From positions 372,001-436,000 of the forward strand of contig CAWGTX010000001.1 in NCBI GenBank assembly GCA_963825585.1: DNA of 64,000 nt, given 5' to 3'. The translations under genes were made by a program, and so were the position numbers. This DNA is from JAOUGY01 sp963825585. Lineage in GTDB: Bacteria > Actinomycetota > Acidimicrobiia > Spongiisociales > ZC4RG35. Below the pieces are notes generated by a model, which saw only the letters and a list, made by a program, of their open reading frames with translations, ran no database searches and was not told the origin of the DNA. Positions 37,594 to 46,064 of this stretch are shown here, in pieces. How positions within the stretch are numbered: the stretch's first letter is position 1; every line of letters begins with the position of its first letter.

Positions 37594-37617
37594 CCCCGTG
37601 TCCAAGAAACCCGGGCA

Positions 37618-38128
37618 GGTTCAGCCCGCAAGTCCTCACTTGGGGCGCGTCCTGGCCCCGACGAGTAGTCACGCCATCAACACCAGCTCACCAACAAAAG
37701 TGAACATCGCACGTTCAGCGAGTAGTCGGCGAGGAACGTCCCGAAGGCGTCGATCAGGTAGCCGATCCCGGCGATCGCAGTGAGGGCAACGATCCCGAAG
37801 TCGCCGTTGCTGGCGGCGCTGACACAGGAGACCTAGGTCCCCACCGTCGCTGCGGGGCTGCAAACCTGGTCTGTCGAAGCGGCGGTGGCGCGGACGCTGA
37901 CCAGGAGTACGAAACGCGGCGCCACCCTGGGACAGCGAACCGATCACACACGCCCATCTTGATCAGTGGCACGCCGCCGTCCAAGCTCCCGATGCTGCAG
38001 AGCTCGCCTTGTTCGACTCTGTGGGCTGAATCGGAGTAGCCGCCGGCACGGCCAACGGACAGAACGCCAGCAACGCAGATCTTCAGATCCCGAGCGGTAA
38101 CGCACAGTTCTCCACCCGCCCGAAGCTT
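37618..38128. other. Intergenic stretch without a recognisable gene
   Basis: This lies right of the IS. Short open frames exist on both strands but none shows a domain, a ribosome site or a sensible composition. It is probably decayed sequence; the stretch near 37700-37830 includes fragments that would encode hydrophobic pieces on the minus strand. Confidence 0.5.
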
Positions 38129-38752
38129 GTGGAAGTTGAGGTCAGGTCACTGGGCTGGCATCCTGCTCGGGTGACTGTGCCCGATGCTCCTCATCGAGAT
38201 GAATTGGTGCCGATCGGTGGCACATGGTCCGGTCTCCTCTACGAGAACCTCCAGACTGGGTGCGACCTTCGGCTCACCTGGACCTTCACATTCGACTACG
38301 AGCCGGTACGGCGCGAGTACGGCACGACGGAGCCGAGTCTCAGCATCGACTGGGTGCCCTTCGGTGAAAGCAACTGGCGGAGCCTGGCGGGCAATGAGAT
38401 GAACACCAAGCGGTTCGCCGAACCGATCGAATCCAGCGTGTACTTCTTCGAGCATTACCGCTATGACGCGACCGATATTCGGGTTGTGGAGCAAGAGGCT
38501 GCAGATGTTCGTGTCAGCGCAAGCGTCCGCGGCGACATCGACGGCCTCGGGTTGGGATCTCTCCACGTCGACCAGCGGCTGCGGTTTCGAGGGATCTATG
38601 TCCAACCGAGTCTCCTGCCAGACAGCACTGAGGCGGCAGAGGCACTTCTTTCTCGGTTCACCGACACTGCGGGGCTGGTCGGTGTTCGGCGACATCACAG
38701 CTACGCGTTCGAACCCGCCGGATCGAGTCAGCCTGAGGTGCCGATCAACTGA
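38129..38752 (+). CDS. Hypothetical protein
   Basis: A 207-residue open frame from a GTG, with no clear ribosome site and no family I recognise. It is soluble and acidic, with segments DLRLTWTFTFDYEPV, PSLSIDWVPFGESNWRSLAG and VYFFEHYRYDATDIRVVEQE that look like beta strands of a real protein. It lies in the accessory region. The start is uncertain because the frame is open only a little further upstream. Confidence 0.5.
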   Translation: MEVEVRSLGWHPARVTVPDAPHRDELVPIGGTWSGLLYENLQTGCDLRLTWTFTFDYEPVRREYGTTEPSLSIDWVPFGESNWRSLAGNEMNTKRFAEPIESSVYFFEHYRYDATDIRVVEQEAADVRVSASVRGDIDGLGLGSLHVDQRLRFRGIYVQPSLLPDSTEAAEALLSRFTDTAGLVGVRRHHSYAFEPAGSSQPEVPIN

Positions 38753-38889
38753 TCCCGGGCACGAACGCCGACGTCGCCAGATAGCGCCGAACGGCACGTA
38801 CGAGTGTGGCAACAGGTTTCTCAGGCGGAGGCTCCGCACCGGCGCGCAGTCGGATCGATTCAGGTGGTCGGACCGGAGTTCCTGTTCGG

Positions 38890-39357
38890 TCAGTCGACGA
38901 TATCTGGCGGGGTCCGAGGTGGGATGTCGCTCATACGCGGAATCGCGCCCATTGAACGTTCGACCACTTCGACGTGGGCCACGCATTCGGTTATCAGCTC
39001 GGCGAGGACCGTGCGATCGACGTCACCGAGACGTTTGAGATGGACGGTCGATTTGCCAGTCGTGTGTGGGCCGAGCCGGTCAAGGATGTCGTCGAAGCCC
39101 CTAAGGCCCGACATGATGTAGAGGGTGATGCGGTCCTTCTTCGGCGAGAATCCGACGGTGAAAAAGTCGCCCTCCTGGCCGGTCTTGTACCGGTAGTGGT
39201 ATTGCCCGTACCCGATGGTGTTGGCGTTCCACACCTTTGGCTCCTCGCCGGTGATGCCGGCGACAAGGACCATCAGGTCCTGGGCGTCGCGACGGCGACC
39301 CTCGTGGGCCACGTCATCGATGATGCGTTGAGCGGCGGCGCGATCGGTGCTCCTCAT
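38890..39357 (-). CDS. DUF1801 family protein
   Basis: The 155-residue protein has the DUF1801 core: EPKVWNANTIGYGQYHYRYK, FFTVGFSPKKDRITLYIMSG, LDRLGPHTTGKSTVHLKRLG. The fold is a small helix-grip-like domain of unknown function found in many bacterial phyla. A possible -10 hexamer TACTGT lies 6 bases before the ATG (39355-39357), so the message may be leaderless. Neighbours are not informative. Confidence 0.8.
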   Translation of the reverse strand: MRSTDRAAAQRIIDDVAHEGRRRDAQDLMVLVAGITGEEPKVWNANTIGYGQYHYRYKTGQEGDFFTVGFSPKKDRITLYIMSGLRGFDDILDRLGPHTTGKSTVHLKRLGDVDRTVLAELITECVAHVEVVERSMGAIPRMSDIPPRTPPDIVD

Positions 39358-39685
39358 GGGTGCACAGTACCAATCGGTCGAGGGTCTTCACCGTCCCGGA
39401 AACGGGAGCCATGTCGGGGTTGGGGAGCCCGATCCCGCAAGTGTGTGGGTCGAAGCGTTGCCGACTCGGCCGGGAAGCTCTAACCCAGAGGCGGGGGGCA
39501 CTGTACGGATGCACCGGTCAGCAACAGGGCGTAGGAACGAGCACCTGGCCAGACTGAGCCGCTCGGCACTTCCGGGCGCTACTGACCTGCGAGATGCTGC
39601 TCGTCGGGCCGGGCGCTCGACAACGCTCGGGGCGGTGAGCGATCTGGCGGTAGGGCCGACCTTCCGAGGCGAAAGCACTCGCCCA

Positions 39686-39744
39686 GATCGCCAGATATGG
39701 AGCACGAACGAGCATTCCTCAGAGTGTCCGGGATCGGCACCTCC
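39686..39744 (+). repeat. Copy B of the 59-bp accessory-region repeat
   Basis: It runs from GATCGCCAGAT to GATCGGCACCTCC, with 34 bases between the two conserved blocks as in the other copies. An inverted copy of CCAGATCGC (GCGATCTGG) lies about 50 bases to its left. I see no gene in the surrounding gap 39358-39810. Confidence 0.75.
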
Positions 39745-39821
39745 AGCGCTACCTCGTGAGGCCTGCCGGTTGGCTTCTCGCCACGCTTCGTGGTGAGCTG
39801 GTGGTGTTCGTGTGTCCCGTG

Positions 39822-40738
39822 TCAACTATCTGAGACAGATTTCTGGTCGGGAATGTTGGGTTGGGGGGTCTGTCGGTAGCGTTGCAGGGGTCGGGCCATG
39901 CCGATGGCTTCGTGGGGTCGGATCGAGTTGTAGATGACCCGGTAGTCGTCGACGTGGTGGGCGAGGGCGATGCCGTCGCCGATGTCGTGACGGTAGAGCC
40001 GCTCGTATTTGATCGCTCCGAAGAACCGTTCGATCATCCCGTTGGTCCATGGCGCCTTCTTCCGGGTGCGGATGTGCACGATGTGTCGTTTCGACTCGAC
40101 CCAGGCGGCGAAACCCCGACTCTTGAAACAGGGTCCGTTGTCGGTGACGATGAACAGGGTGCCGATCTCACCGGTGGCAGGGTCGGTCAGGTCCTCGACC
40201 CAGGTCACACCTAACAGGGCTTCGACCTCGGCCAGGGCGGCTTCGAAGAAGGCGATGGCGTCGGTGGTGGTCTTGGTGACGGTGACGCGGCCAGGTTGAC
40301 CTTGGCCCAGTAGTCGACCACCCCGCCCAGGTTCCAGACGCCCTGTCCGAGGGTCTCGTACTCGGAGAAGTCGGCCTGCCACAACCGGTTACGGCGTGTC
40401 GGTGGGGTGATGAACGCTTCCCGGCGTGCCCCGGCCAACTGGCGGACCTCTCCGGTGTAGTTCACCGGCAGGCACAGTCCGTGGCGTTTCAGGACCCGGT
40501 ACATGGTCGAGTCGGATACGGGGCCGGCTTCGACGTCGTCGATCCCGACCCGTTTCAGTTCGGCCAGTTTGCGGTGACCCCACCCGTCCCAGTCCGACGC
40601 CAACGTTTTGGCGTCGGTCTCCACCCGGTCCTGGGCCGGGGTGGGCCACGGGCCTTTCACCGTGCTGTCGACGGCCCGCCACCGGTACCAGGTGGGGCGG
40701 GGGATCCCAAGCTGTTCACAGAACCGGGTCACGGTCAT
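39822..40738 (-). pseudogene. Transposase OrfB (rve/DDE core) with one frameshift
   Basis: Translation from ATG 40736-40738 gives MTVTRFCEQLGIPRPTWYRW, then RVLKRHGLCLPVNYTGE, RLWQADFSEYETLGQGVWNL and VVDYWAKVN. It should then continue as RVTVTKTTTDAIAFFEAALA in another frame, implying one lost base near 40290. The rest has FIVTDNGPCFKSRGFAAWVE and TNGMIERFFGAIKYERLYRH, so the D, D and E of the catalytic core are all still recognisable. Confidence 0.82.
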
Positions 40739-41073
40739 GCCGGTCGCCCGCCGTTCCGCTTCGAGGTCAGCGAAGCCGGGTAGAGAGCCCCCCCTTTACG
40801 CCACAGCCGTAGCTCCATGTGTGCTTCGCCCAACGCGGCGGCCAACTGTTCGTTCTCGGCCTCGAGCTGATGCTCACGGCTGGTTGGTTTGGCCGGGCCG
40901 CCGGCGGCTACCGCCCGCTGCCCGCCGTCCAAGAAGGCGTCACGTCAGTTAGCGATCGACGTCTGGGACACGCCCTCACGGCGGGCCGCTTCGGCGAGTG
41001 TGGTCTCGCCACGCAGCACCGCAAGCACGATCCGGACCTTGTCCTCCGCCGACCTCGACGGGGGTCGTGACAT
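40735..41073 (-). pseudogene. Transposase OrfA with a TGG-to-TGA stop
   Basis: The ATG at 41071-41073 has AAGGAG upstream. The reading MSRPPSRSAEDKVRIVLAVL, then RGETTLAEAARREGVSQTSI-AN, meets TGA where the helix-turn-helix family has Trp. It then continues in the same frame as RDAFLDGGQRAVAAGGPAKP and a coil (HQLEAENEQLAAALGEAHME). A single nonsense change thus breaks the gene. Confidence 0.8.
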
Positions 41074-41398
41074 AGCTTCTCCTTCACGTCAGGCCCAACT
41101 TTGACCTGTCTCGGAAAGCATGACACAGGACACCCCACTCACTCCCCGCAGCCCCCCGCACCTGACAACCAAGAATCACACGGCAACACCACCAGCCGGG
41201 ACGCAATCCCCACAGGTGCCGGGAGCCGAGCTTGCGACGAGAAGCAGAGATTCCTGGGCCCAGAGTTTGGCGATGGTCACTCTGCGGCGCATTTCCTGGG
41301 GGATTCCTACTAATATTCGCGTTTCCGCATAAGCCGTTTGGCTCTACTGCAACTGACTTCCCGAGTCGACAGTGGATTTCCCCGAATCGGAGATCGAC

Positions 41399-42352
41399 AT
41401 GACCGCAGCTTCTGGTGCGCCGGTTCTCGAATGCTCGGGCATTCGCAAATCATTCGGCGACCACGCTGCCGTGAAGGGCCTCGGGTTCAGCATCGCCCAC
41501 GGTGAGACCTATGGCCTGCTCGGGCCGAACGGGGCCGGCAAGACCACGACCATCTCGATGATCGCCGGGCTACTGGAGCCCGACGCCGGCGAGATCCGGC
41601 TCGCCGGCGAGCTGATGGACCCGGATGCAACCCATACCAAACGCCTCGTGGGGCTCGTCCCTCAGGATCTCGCCATATATCCCGACCTGGATGCAACCGA
41701 GAACCTGGACTTCTTCGGCCGACTGCAGGGCATGCGGGGTGCCGAGCTCGAGCGCCGGGTGGCCGAGGTCCTCGACATCATCGAGTTGACCGACCGGGCA
41801 GGAGATCGGACTGAGAACTACTCGGGTGGCATGAAGCGGCGGCTCAACATCGGCGTGGGCCTTTTGCATCGGCCAGCCCTCTTGATCCTGGACGAGCCGA
41901 CGGTCGGGGTGGATCCCCAGAGCCGCAATGCCATTCTCGGGAGCGTGGAGCGACTGGGCGAGGAAGGCATGGCGGTCCTCTACACCACTCACTACATGGA
42001 GGAAGCCGAGCGTCTGTGTGACCGGATCGGCATCGTCGACCAGGGGCAGCTGATCGCCGAGGGAACCCAGGCCGACCTGGTCCGTATCGTCGGCCAGCGG
42101 GATCGACTGACGCTCACCGCCACCGGATCGCTCGCAGCTACCGCGTCTGCGTTGGGCGAACTGGAGGCGGTCGACGACGCGGGCGTAGCCGACGACGCGA
42201 TCGTGCTCATCGTCGATCGGGCACACGATCACCTTCCCCGGATTCTGGATATCGCCGGACGTACGGGTTCGATGGTCAAGAGTGTCGACGTCGACTCCGC
42301 CGACCTCGAATCGGTGTTCCTGAAGCTGACCGGACGAGCGCTGCGCGAGTGA
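41399..42352 (+). CDS. ABC-2 type exporter ATPase
   Basis: The 317-residue protein has Walker A GPNGAGKTTT, signature YSGGMKRR, Walker B LLILDEPTVGVD and the H-loop TTHYMEEAERLC. A C-terminal domain of about 95 residues (after EGTQADLVRI) is usual in drug/lipid exporters of the DrrA/NatA group. The ATG at 41399 has GGAGA 6-7 bases before it, better than the GTG at 41372. It forms an operon with two permease genes; the cargo is unknown. Confidence 0.9.
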   Translation: MTAASGAPVLECSGIRKSFGDHAAVKGLGFSIAHGETYGLLGPNGAGKTTTISMIAGLLEPDAGEIRLAGELMDPDATHTKRLVGLVPQDLAIYPDLDATENLDFFGRLQGMRGAELERRVAEVLDIIELTDRAGDRTENYSGGMKRRLNIGVGLLHRPALLILDEPTVGVDPQSRNAILGSVERLGEEGMAVLYTTHYMEEAERLCDRIGIVDQGQLIAEGTQADLVRIVGQRDRLTLTATGSLAATASALGELEAVDDAGVADDAIVLIVDRAHDHLPRILDIAGRTGSMVKSVDVDSADLESVFLKLTGRALRE

Positions 42353-42353
42353 C

Positions 42354-43550
42354 ATGGGAGCCACCTGGACCATCGCCCGCAAAGACCTGAAGCAGCGGCT
42401 TCGAGACCGATCGGCCTACATCATCGGGATCGTGGCGCCGCTCGGACTGGCGTTGGTGTTCGGCTTTGTGCTCAATCCCTTGTCCGGCTTCGAGTTCGAA
42501 GGTAGATATGCAGTCGCCGATCTGGACCGAGGTCCGGTTTCCCGCCTCTTCGTCGAGAACGTGCTGGCCGGCGCAGAAGGTATTGAGGTGGTCGAGGTCG
42601 ACACCGTGGCCGAGGCCGAGGTGCTGGTCGACACCGAGGTAACGGCGCTCGGCGGGCCGGAGGGGACCGAGTCGGCGGACGCCGCCATCATCTTCCCGGC
42701 CGGATTCAGCGCCGATGTGCAGTCGGAACGCCCGGTGACGATCCAGGTGATCGGCAACCAGGGATCCGAGACCGAGGCCGGCATCGCCGTGGCCATGGTG
42801 GAGGGATATGCGAGCGAACTGACCTCGGTACGAGTGGCGGTGGCCACCGTCGAGAACCTGGTGGGCGGGGAAGTGGACCGGCTGGCCACTGGCGTTCAGG
42901 TGCTCGGGACGCCCAACCCGGTCACCGTACGAGACGACACCGCCTCCACCAAACAACTCGACGGCGTGACGTTCTACGCGGCCGGGATGGCGATCTTCTT
43001 CCTCTTCTTCACAGTCCAGTCGGGGATCACCGGGTTGTTGGAAGAGCGACGTACCGGGACGATGGCCCGGCTGCTGTCGTCACCGATCTCGCGGGCATCC
43101 GTATTGGGCGGCAAGATGCTGAGCGCCTTCCTCGTCGGCCTTGTGAGCATGGCAGTGCTGTTGGTGGCGACCACCCTCGCCGTCGACGCCGATTGGGGTC
43201 CTCCGCTCGGTGTGGCGCTGCTCGTTCTGGCAGCGATCGTGGCTGCCATCGGTATCGTTTCCGTCGTTGCCGGATTCGCCCGCTCCAGCGAGCAGGCAGC
43301 GGCATTCGGTTCGATGATCGGCATGGTGCTCGGTTTCCTGGGCGGCACATTTTTCGATGTCTCTCAGGCGGGCGGGCTTCTGGCCTCGCTTCGCTTCGTC
43401 TCTCCCCACGGTTGGTTCATGCAGGGACTCGCCGATCTCAGATCGGACGATCTCACAGTCGTAGTCGTTCCGGTGCTGGCGATGCTCGGGATCGGCCTGA
43501 TCACCGGGGCCATCGGCGTCAGCCGTCTCCGAAAGGGGCTGCGCCCATGA
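42354..43550 (+). CDS. ABC-2 type exporter permease
   Basis: The 398-residue protein has one N-terminal helix (SAYIIGIVAPLGLALVFGFV), an extracytoplasmic domain of about 170 residues, then five helices near the C-terminus (GMAIFFLFFTVQSGITGLLE, MLSAFLVGLVSMAVLLVATT). The loop GLLEERRTGTMARLLSSPIS is the family coupling segment. It is one of a tandem pair of permeases, starting 1 base after the ATPase stop. Confidence 0.88.
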   Translation: MGATWTIARKDLKQRLRDRSAYIIGIVAPLGLALVFGFVLNPLSGFEFEGRYAVADLDRGPVSRLFVENVLAGAEGIEVVEVDTVAEAEVLVDTEVTALGGPEGTESADAAIIFPAGFSADVQSERPVTIQVIGNQGSETEAGIAVAMVEGYASELTSVRVAVATVENLVGGEVDRLATGVQVLGTPNPVTVRDDTASTKQLDGVTFYAAGMAIFFLFFTVQSGITGLLEERRTGTMARLLSSPISRASVLGGKMLSAFLVGLVSMAVLLVATTLAVDADWGPPLGVALLVLAAIVAAIGIVSVVAGFARSSEQAAAFGSMIGMVLGFLGGTFFDVSQAGGLLASLRFVSPHGWFMQGLADLRSDDLTVVVVPVLAMLGIGLITGAIGVSRLRKGLRP

Positions 43551-44716
43551 AGTCCGTTGCCATCGCCCGGGTCAACCTGGTTCGGTTCTTCCGCGATCGG
43601 CAGGCGATCTTCAGCGTCTTTCTGCTCCCGATGCTGATCGTTCTGCTACTCGGCGCCATGCAAGGCGGGGCGTCGACGCCCAAACTCGGCTTCACCGTGG
43701 AGGAGGAAGATGCTCTCACGGCAGAGCTCCTCGGCATCCTCAGGACGGTCGATGGCTTCGACGTGATCGAGGTGCTAGACGCGGACTCCGCGGTTCGTCA
43801 GGTCGAGCGGGGCGGACTGCGGGCAGCGGTGATCGTCCCTGGTGGGTACGAATCGACCCTCCGCGGGGGTGGCGAGGTCGAGATCCGGCTGGTGACCAGA
43901 GCGGAACAGGAGATCCAGGGGATCAGTGAGGTGATCGGTGCCGGCGTCACCCAACAGGCGACACTCCTCCGAACCGCTCGCTTCGCACAGCAGACCGGGG
44001 CCGGGAGCTTCGACGAAGCCCTGGCCGTTGCCACGATGGCCCAGGAGGCGGTGCCGCCCGTGGAGGTTGTTGCGTCGATCGCCGGCGAGCCGTTCGTGCT
44101 GGCCGGGCTCGGCCAGTTCGACATCTACGCCCAAGGCATGCTGGTGCTATTCATCTTCATCACCACGCTCAACGGTGCCGTCACCTTGGTCCAATCGCGC
44201 CAGCTGGGAGTGTCTCGTCGGATGTATTCGACGCCCACGCCCGTGCGAGCAATGCTGGCGGGCGAGGCGCTGAGTCGCTTCACGCTCGCCATCATCCAGG
44301 GAGGTTTCATCTTCGCCGGCACGTGGCTGATCTTCGGAGTCGAGTGGGGATCACCGGTCGGCTCCATCCTCACGATTCTGGCCTTTTCGCTGGCAGCCAC
44401 GGCAGCCGCCATGCTGCTCGGTTCGCTGGTGAGCACCGAACAGCAGGCCGGTGGCATCTCGACTGCGCTCGGATTGGGGTTGGCCGCCCTAGGAGGGTGC
44501 ATGTTCCCGCTGGCCGTGTTCGAGCTCCTGTCCGACACCGTGTACCGGGTGGCACACGTCACGCCCCACGCCTGGGCGCTGGAGGCGTTCCAGAAGCTTG
44601 TGGCGGAGGACGGAGGGCTGGGGGACATCTGGGTGTTCCTCCTCATCCTGGTCGGGTACGCGGCGGTACTCGGGGTCCTGGCGGTGTGGCGATTGCGCCG
44701 GGTGCTCGTCCGCTGA
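43547..44716 (+). CDS. ABC-2 type exporter permease, second subunit
   Basis: The 389-residue protein has the same plan as the gene before it: an N-terminal helix (QAIFSVFLLPMLIVLLLGAM), an outer domain, and a C-terminal helix bundle starting MLVLFIFITTLNGAVTLVQS with coupling loop RQLGVSRRMYSTPTPVRAM. The ATG overlaps the previous stop (ATGA). The two permeases and the ATPase form a heterodimeric exporter. Confidence 0.88.
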   Translation: MKSVAIARVNLVRFFRDRQAIFSVFLLPMLIVLLLGAMQGGASTPKLGFTVEEEDALTAELLGILRTVDGFDVIEVLDADSAVRQVERGGLRAAVIVPGGYESTLRGGGEVEIRLVTRAEQEIQGISEVIGAGVTQQATLLRTARFAQQTGAGSFDEALAVATMAQEAVPPVEVVASIAGEPFVLAGLGQFDIYAQGMLVLFIFITTLNGAVTLVQSRQLGVSRRMYSTPTPVRAMLAGEALSRFTLAIIQGGFIFAGTWLIFGVEWGSPVGSILTILAFSLAATAAAMLLGSLVSTEQQAGGISTALGLGLAALGGCMFPLAVFELLSDTVYRVAHVTPHAWALEAFQKLVAEDGGLGDIWVFLLILVGYAAVLGVLAVWRLRRVLVR

Positions 44717-44726
44717 TCGGTGGTAT

Positions 44727-44780
44727 CGGTATCGCGCTCAACGGCAGAGGTTACAGGTTCGATCCCTGTAGCGCCCACGA
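44727..44780 (+). other. tRNA remnant lacking the anticodon arm
   Basis: A D-arm-like segment (GCGCTCAACGGCAGAGG) is directly followed by a perfect T-arm, ACAGG-TTCGATC-CCTGT, and an acceptor-like AGCGCCCA then CGA. The anticodon arm is missing and the 5' acceptor GGGCGCT is not found. It is either a deleted tRNA gene or the tRNA-derived end of an integrated element. Confidence 0.6.
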
Positions 44781-45292
44781 CACATCACGTCGACGATCCA
44801 CGTCGATGTCCGGCGCACCGACATGCTCGTGCGGCGACCTTCCGCGTCGAGGACCGACGAAACAGGGGCAGAGTCCGTGCGCGATGAGACGACACCCGAC
44901 GCACGAGAACGCAAGGAACGCGCGGGCGAGAGAAGATCGAAGCGGAACGTCGAGAACTGCGTGAGGCGGCCGAGTGGGAGCGAAGGCGCGAGCGCAAAAT
45001 GGCGGAGCGGGCGAGGAGCGAAGAGCGAGAGTCGCGAGACGAGCGCTGAGATTCCGAGGGTCGGCCGGGTCAATCACCGCGACCACTGGAAGCGGCGGGT
45101 GGCCCCCCAACGTCCTCGTGGCCCAACCGGCACGTCGTACCCCGAGGCATGCAACTGGGACGCGGGTCACGAGCACATCGAGCTCCCCGAACTGTGAGAA
45201 TTCGGATGGCGTCGCCCCGAGGTGTCGTGTCATCCTGTGCAAGCCACCACAGCGCGTCGTCGGGAGGCGGTGGCCGTCCCAGGGAAGGACAG
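44781..45292. other. Stretch without an intact gene
   Basis: Between the tRNA remnant and the ABC operon I see only a decayed Arg/Glu-rich coding fragment (about 44880-45050, plus strand). It would read DARERKERA and, one base out of frame, EAERRELREAAEWERRRERK up to a TGA. It has no recognisable family. Confidence 0.4.
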
Positions 45293-46063
45293 CTAGGTCC
45301 CGTGAGAGGTCAGCCAGCCGGCGAGTGAGTCGGCCCAGTGATCGTCGGTCTGTGAGTCCTCACGCCTGAGATCGCCGCCGATGAGTCCGTCTCGGAGAAC
45401 GACCACGCGCCGGGCCCGGGCGGCGACGTTCGGGTCGTGCGTGACCAGCACCACGGTGCGGCCTTCCCGATTGACCTCGGTCATGAGGTCCATGATCTCC
45501 TCCGCCATAGCGGCATTCAGGGCGCCGGACGGCTCGTCGCCGAAGACCACGTCCGGCGAGTTGATCAGGGCTCGAGCGATGGCGGCACGCTGCAGCTGGC
45601 CACCGGACGCCTGCGTGATCTCGCGATCCGCCAACTCCCCGATCCCGACCCGATCCAACAGCTGCCTGGCGCGGCTGACGACGGCGTCGCGATCGTCCGG
45701 GGTGGCGGTGAACCCGGGGAGCACGACGTTGTCGAGGATGGTCAGGTTGCGCAGCAAGTGGACCTGTTGGAACACGAAACCCATTCGTGTCAATCGGAGG
45801 TCGGCCAGATCTCGCTGACGGAGCGCGGTGATCTCGACGGCGCCTCCACCGTCGACGTGGAGCGTCACCGTTCCCTCGGTGGCATCGTCCATTCCGCTCA
45901 GGCAGTACAACAGGGTGGATTTGCCAGAGCCCGACGGTCCCATGATTGCGACGAAGTCGCCTCGGTCGATGTCGAGGTCGATGCCTCGAAGGGCCTTGGT
46001 TCGAGCGTCGCCTTCGCCGAAAGACTTGTGGATGCTGTGGGCAGTCAGGTGAACGGGGGACAT
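45293..46063 (-). CDS. ABC ATPase of the LolD/MacB type
   Basis: The 256-residue protein has Walker A GPSGSGKST, signature ASGGQLQRAAIARAL, Walker B VVFGDEPSGALN and LVTHDPNVAARARR. It partners the FtsX-like permease whose stop lies 2 bases before its ATG. With the MFS gene and TetR gene upstream it forms one four-gene operon, probably for efflux of a toxic compound. Confidence 0.9.
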   Translation of the reverse strand: MSPVHLTAHSIHKSFGEGDARTKALRGIDLDIDRGDFVAIMGPSGSGKSTLLYCLSGMDDATEGTVTLHVDGGGAVEITALRQRDLADLRLTRMGFVFQQVHLLRNLTILDNVVLPGFTATPDDRDAVVSRARQLLDRVGIGELADREITQASGGQLQRAAIARALINSPDVVFGDEPSGALNAAMAEEIMDLMTEVNREGRTVVLVTHDPNVAARARRVVVLRDGLIGGDLRREDSQTDDHWADSLAGWLTSHGT

Positions 46064-46064
46064 G

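Larger units (their letters stand above)
36351..37617 (+). mobile_element. IS3-family insertion sequence, inactivated
   Basis: The element is about 1267 bp and bounded by imperfect inverted ends that begin TG and end CA: TGACCCGGGATCTTGGACAC at the left and GTGTCCAAGAAACCCGGGCA at the right. It contains overlapping orfA and orfB. I see no target duplication in the flanks. orfB has two single-base frameshifts, so the copy should not transpose by itself. Confidence 0.85.
39811..41133 (-). mobile_element. Two-ORF insertion sequence (IS3-like), inactivated
   Basis: The ends are inverted: GTGTCCCGTGTCAACTATC then TGAGACAG at the left, and CTGTCTCGGAAAGCATGAC then ACAGGACAC at the right, about 28 positions with mismatches. 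Overlapping orfA and orfB lie on the minus strand. orfA has a premature stop and orfB a frameshift, so the copy is dead. It is unrelated in sequence to the IS at 36351. Confidence 0.8.

Noticed and set aside
40735..41073. Selenocysteine or programmed readthrough at the TGA in orfA
   Set aside because: No SECIS-like structure is apparent; the TGA replaces the Trp expected in the helix-turn-helix, and the adjacent orfB is also broken.
44125..44778. Minus-strand frame beginning MGATGIEPVTSAV
   Set aside because: It starts in the tRNA remnant and runs antisense to the permease; this start is a known false product of tRNA antisense translation.
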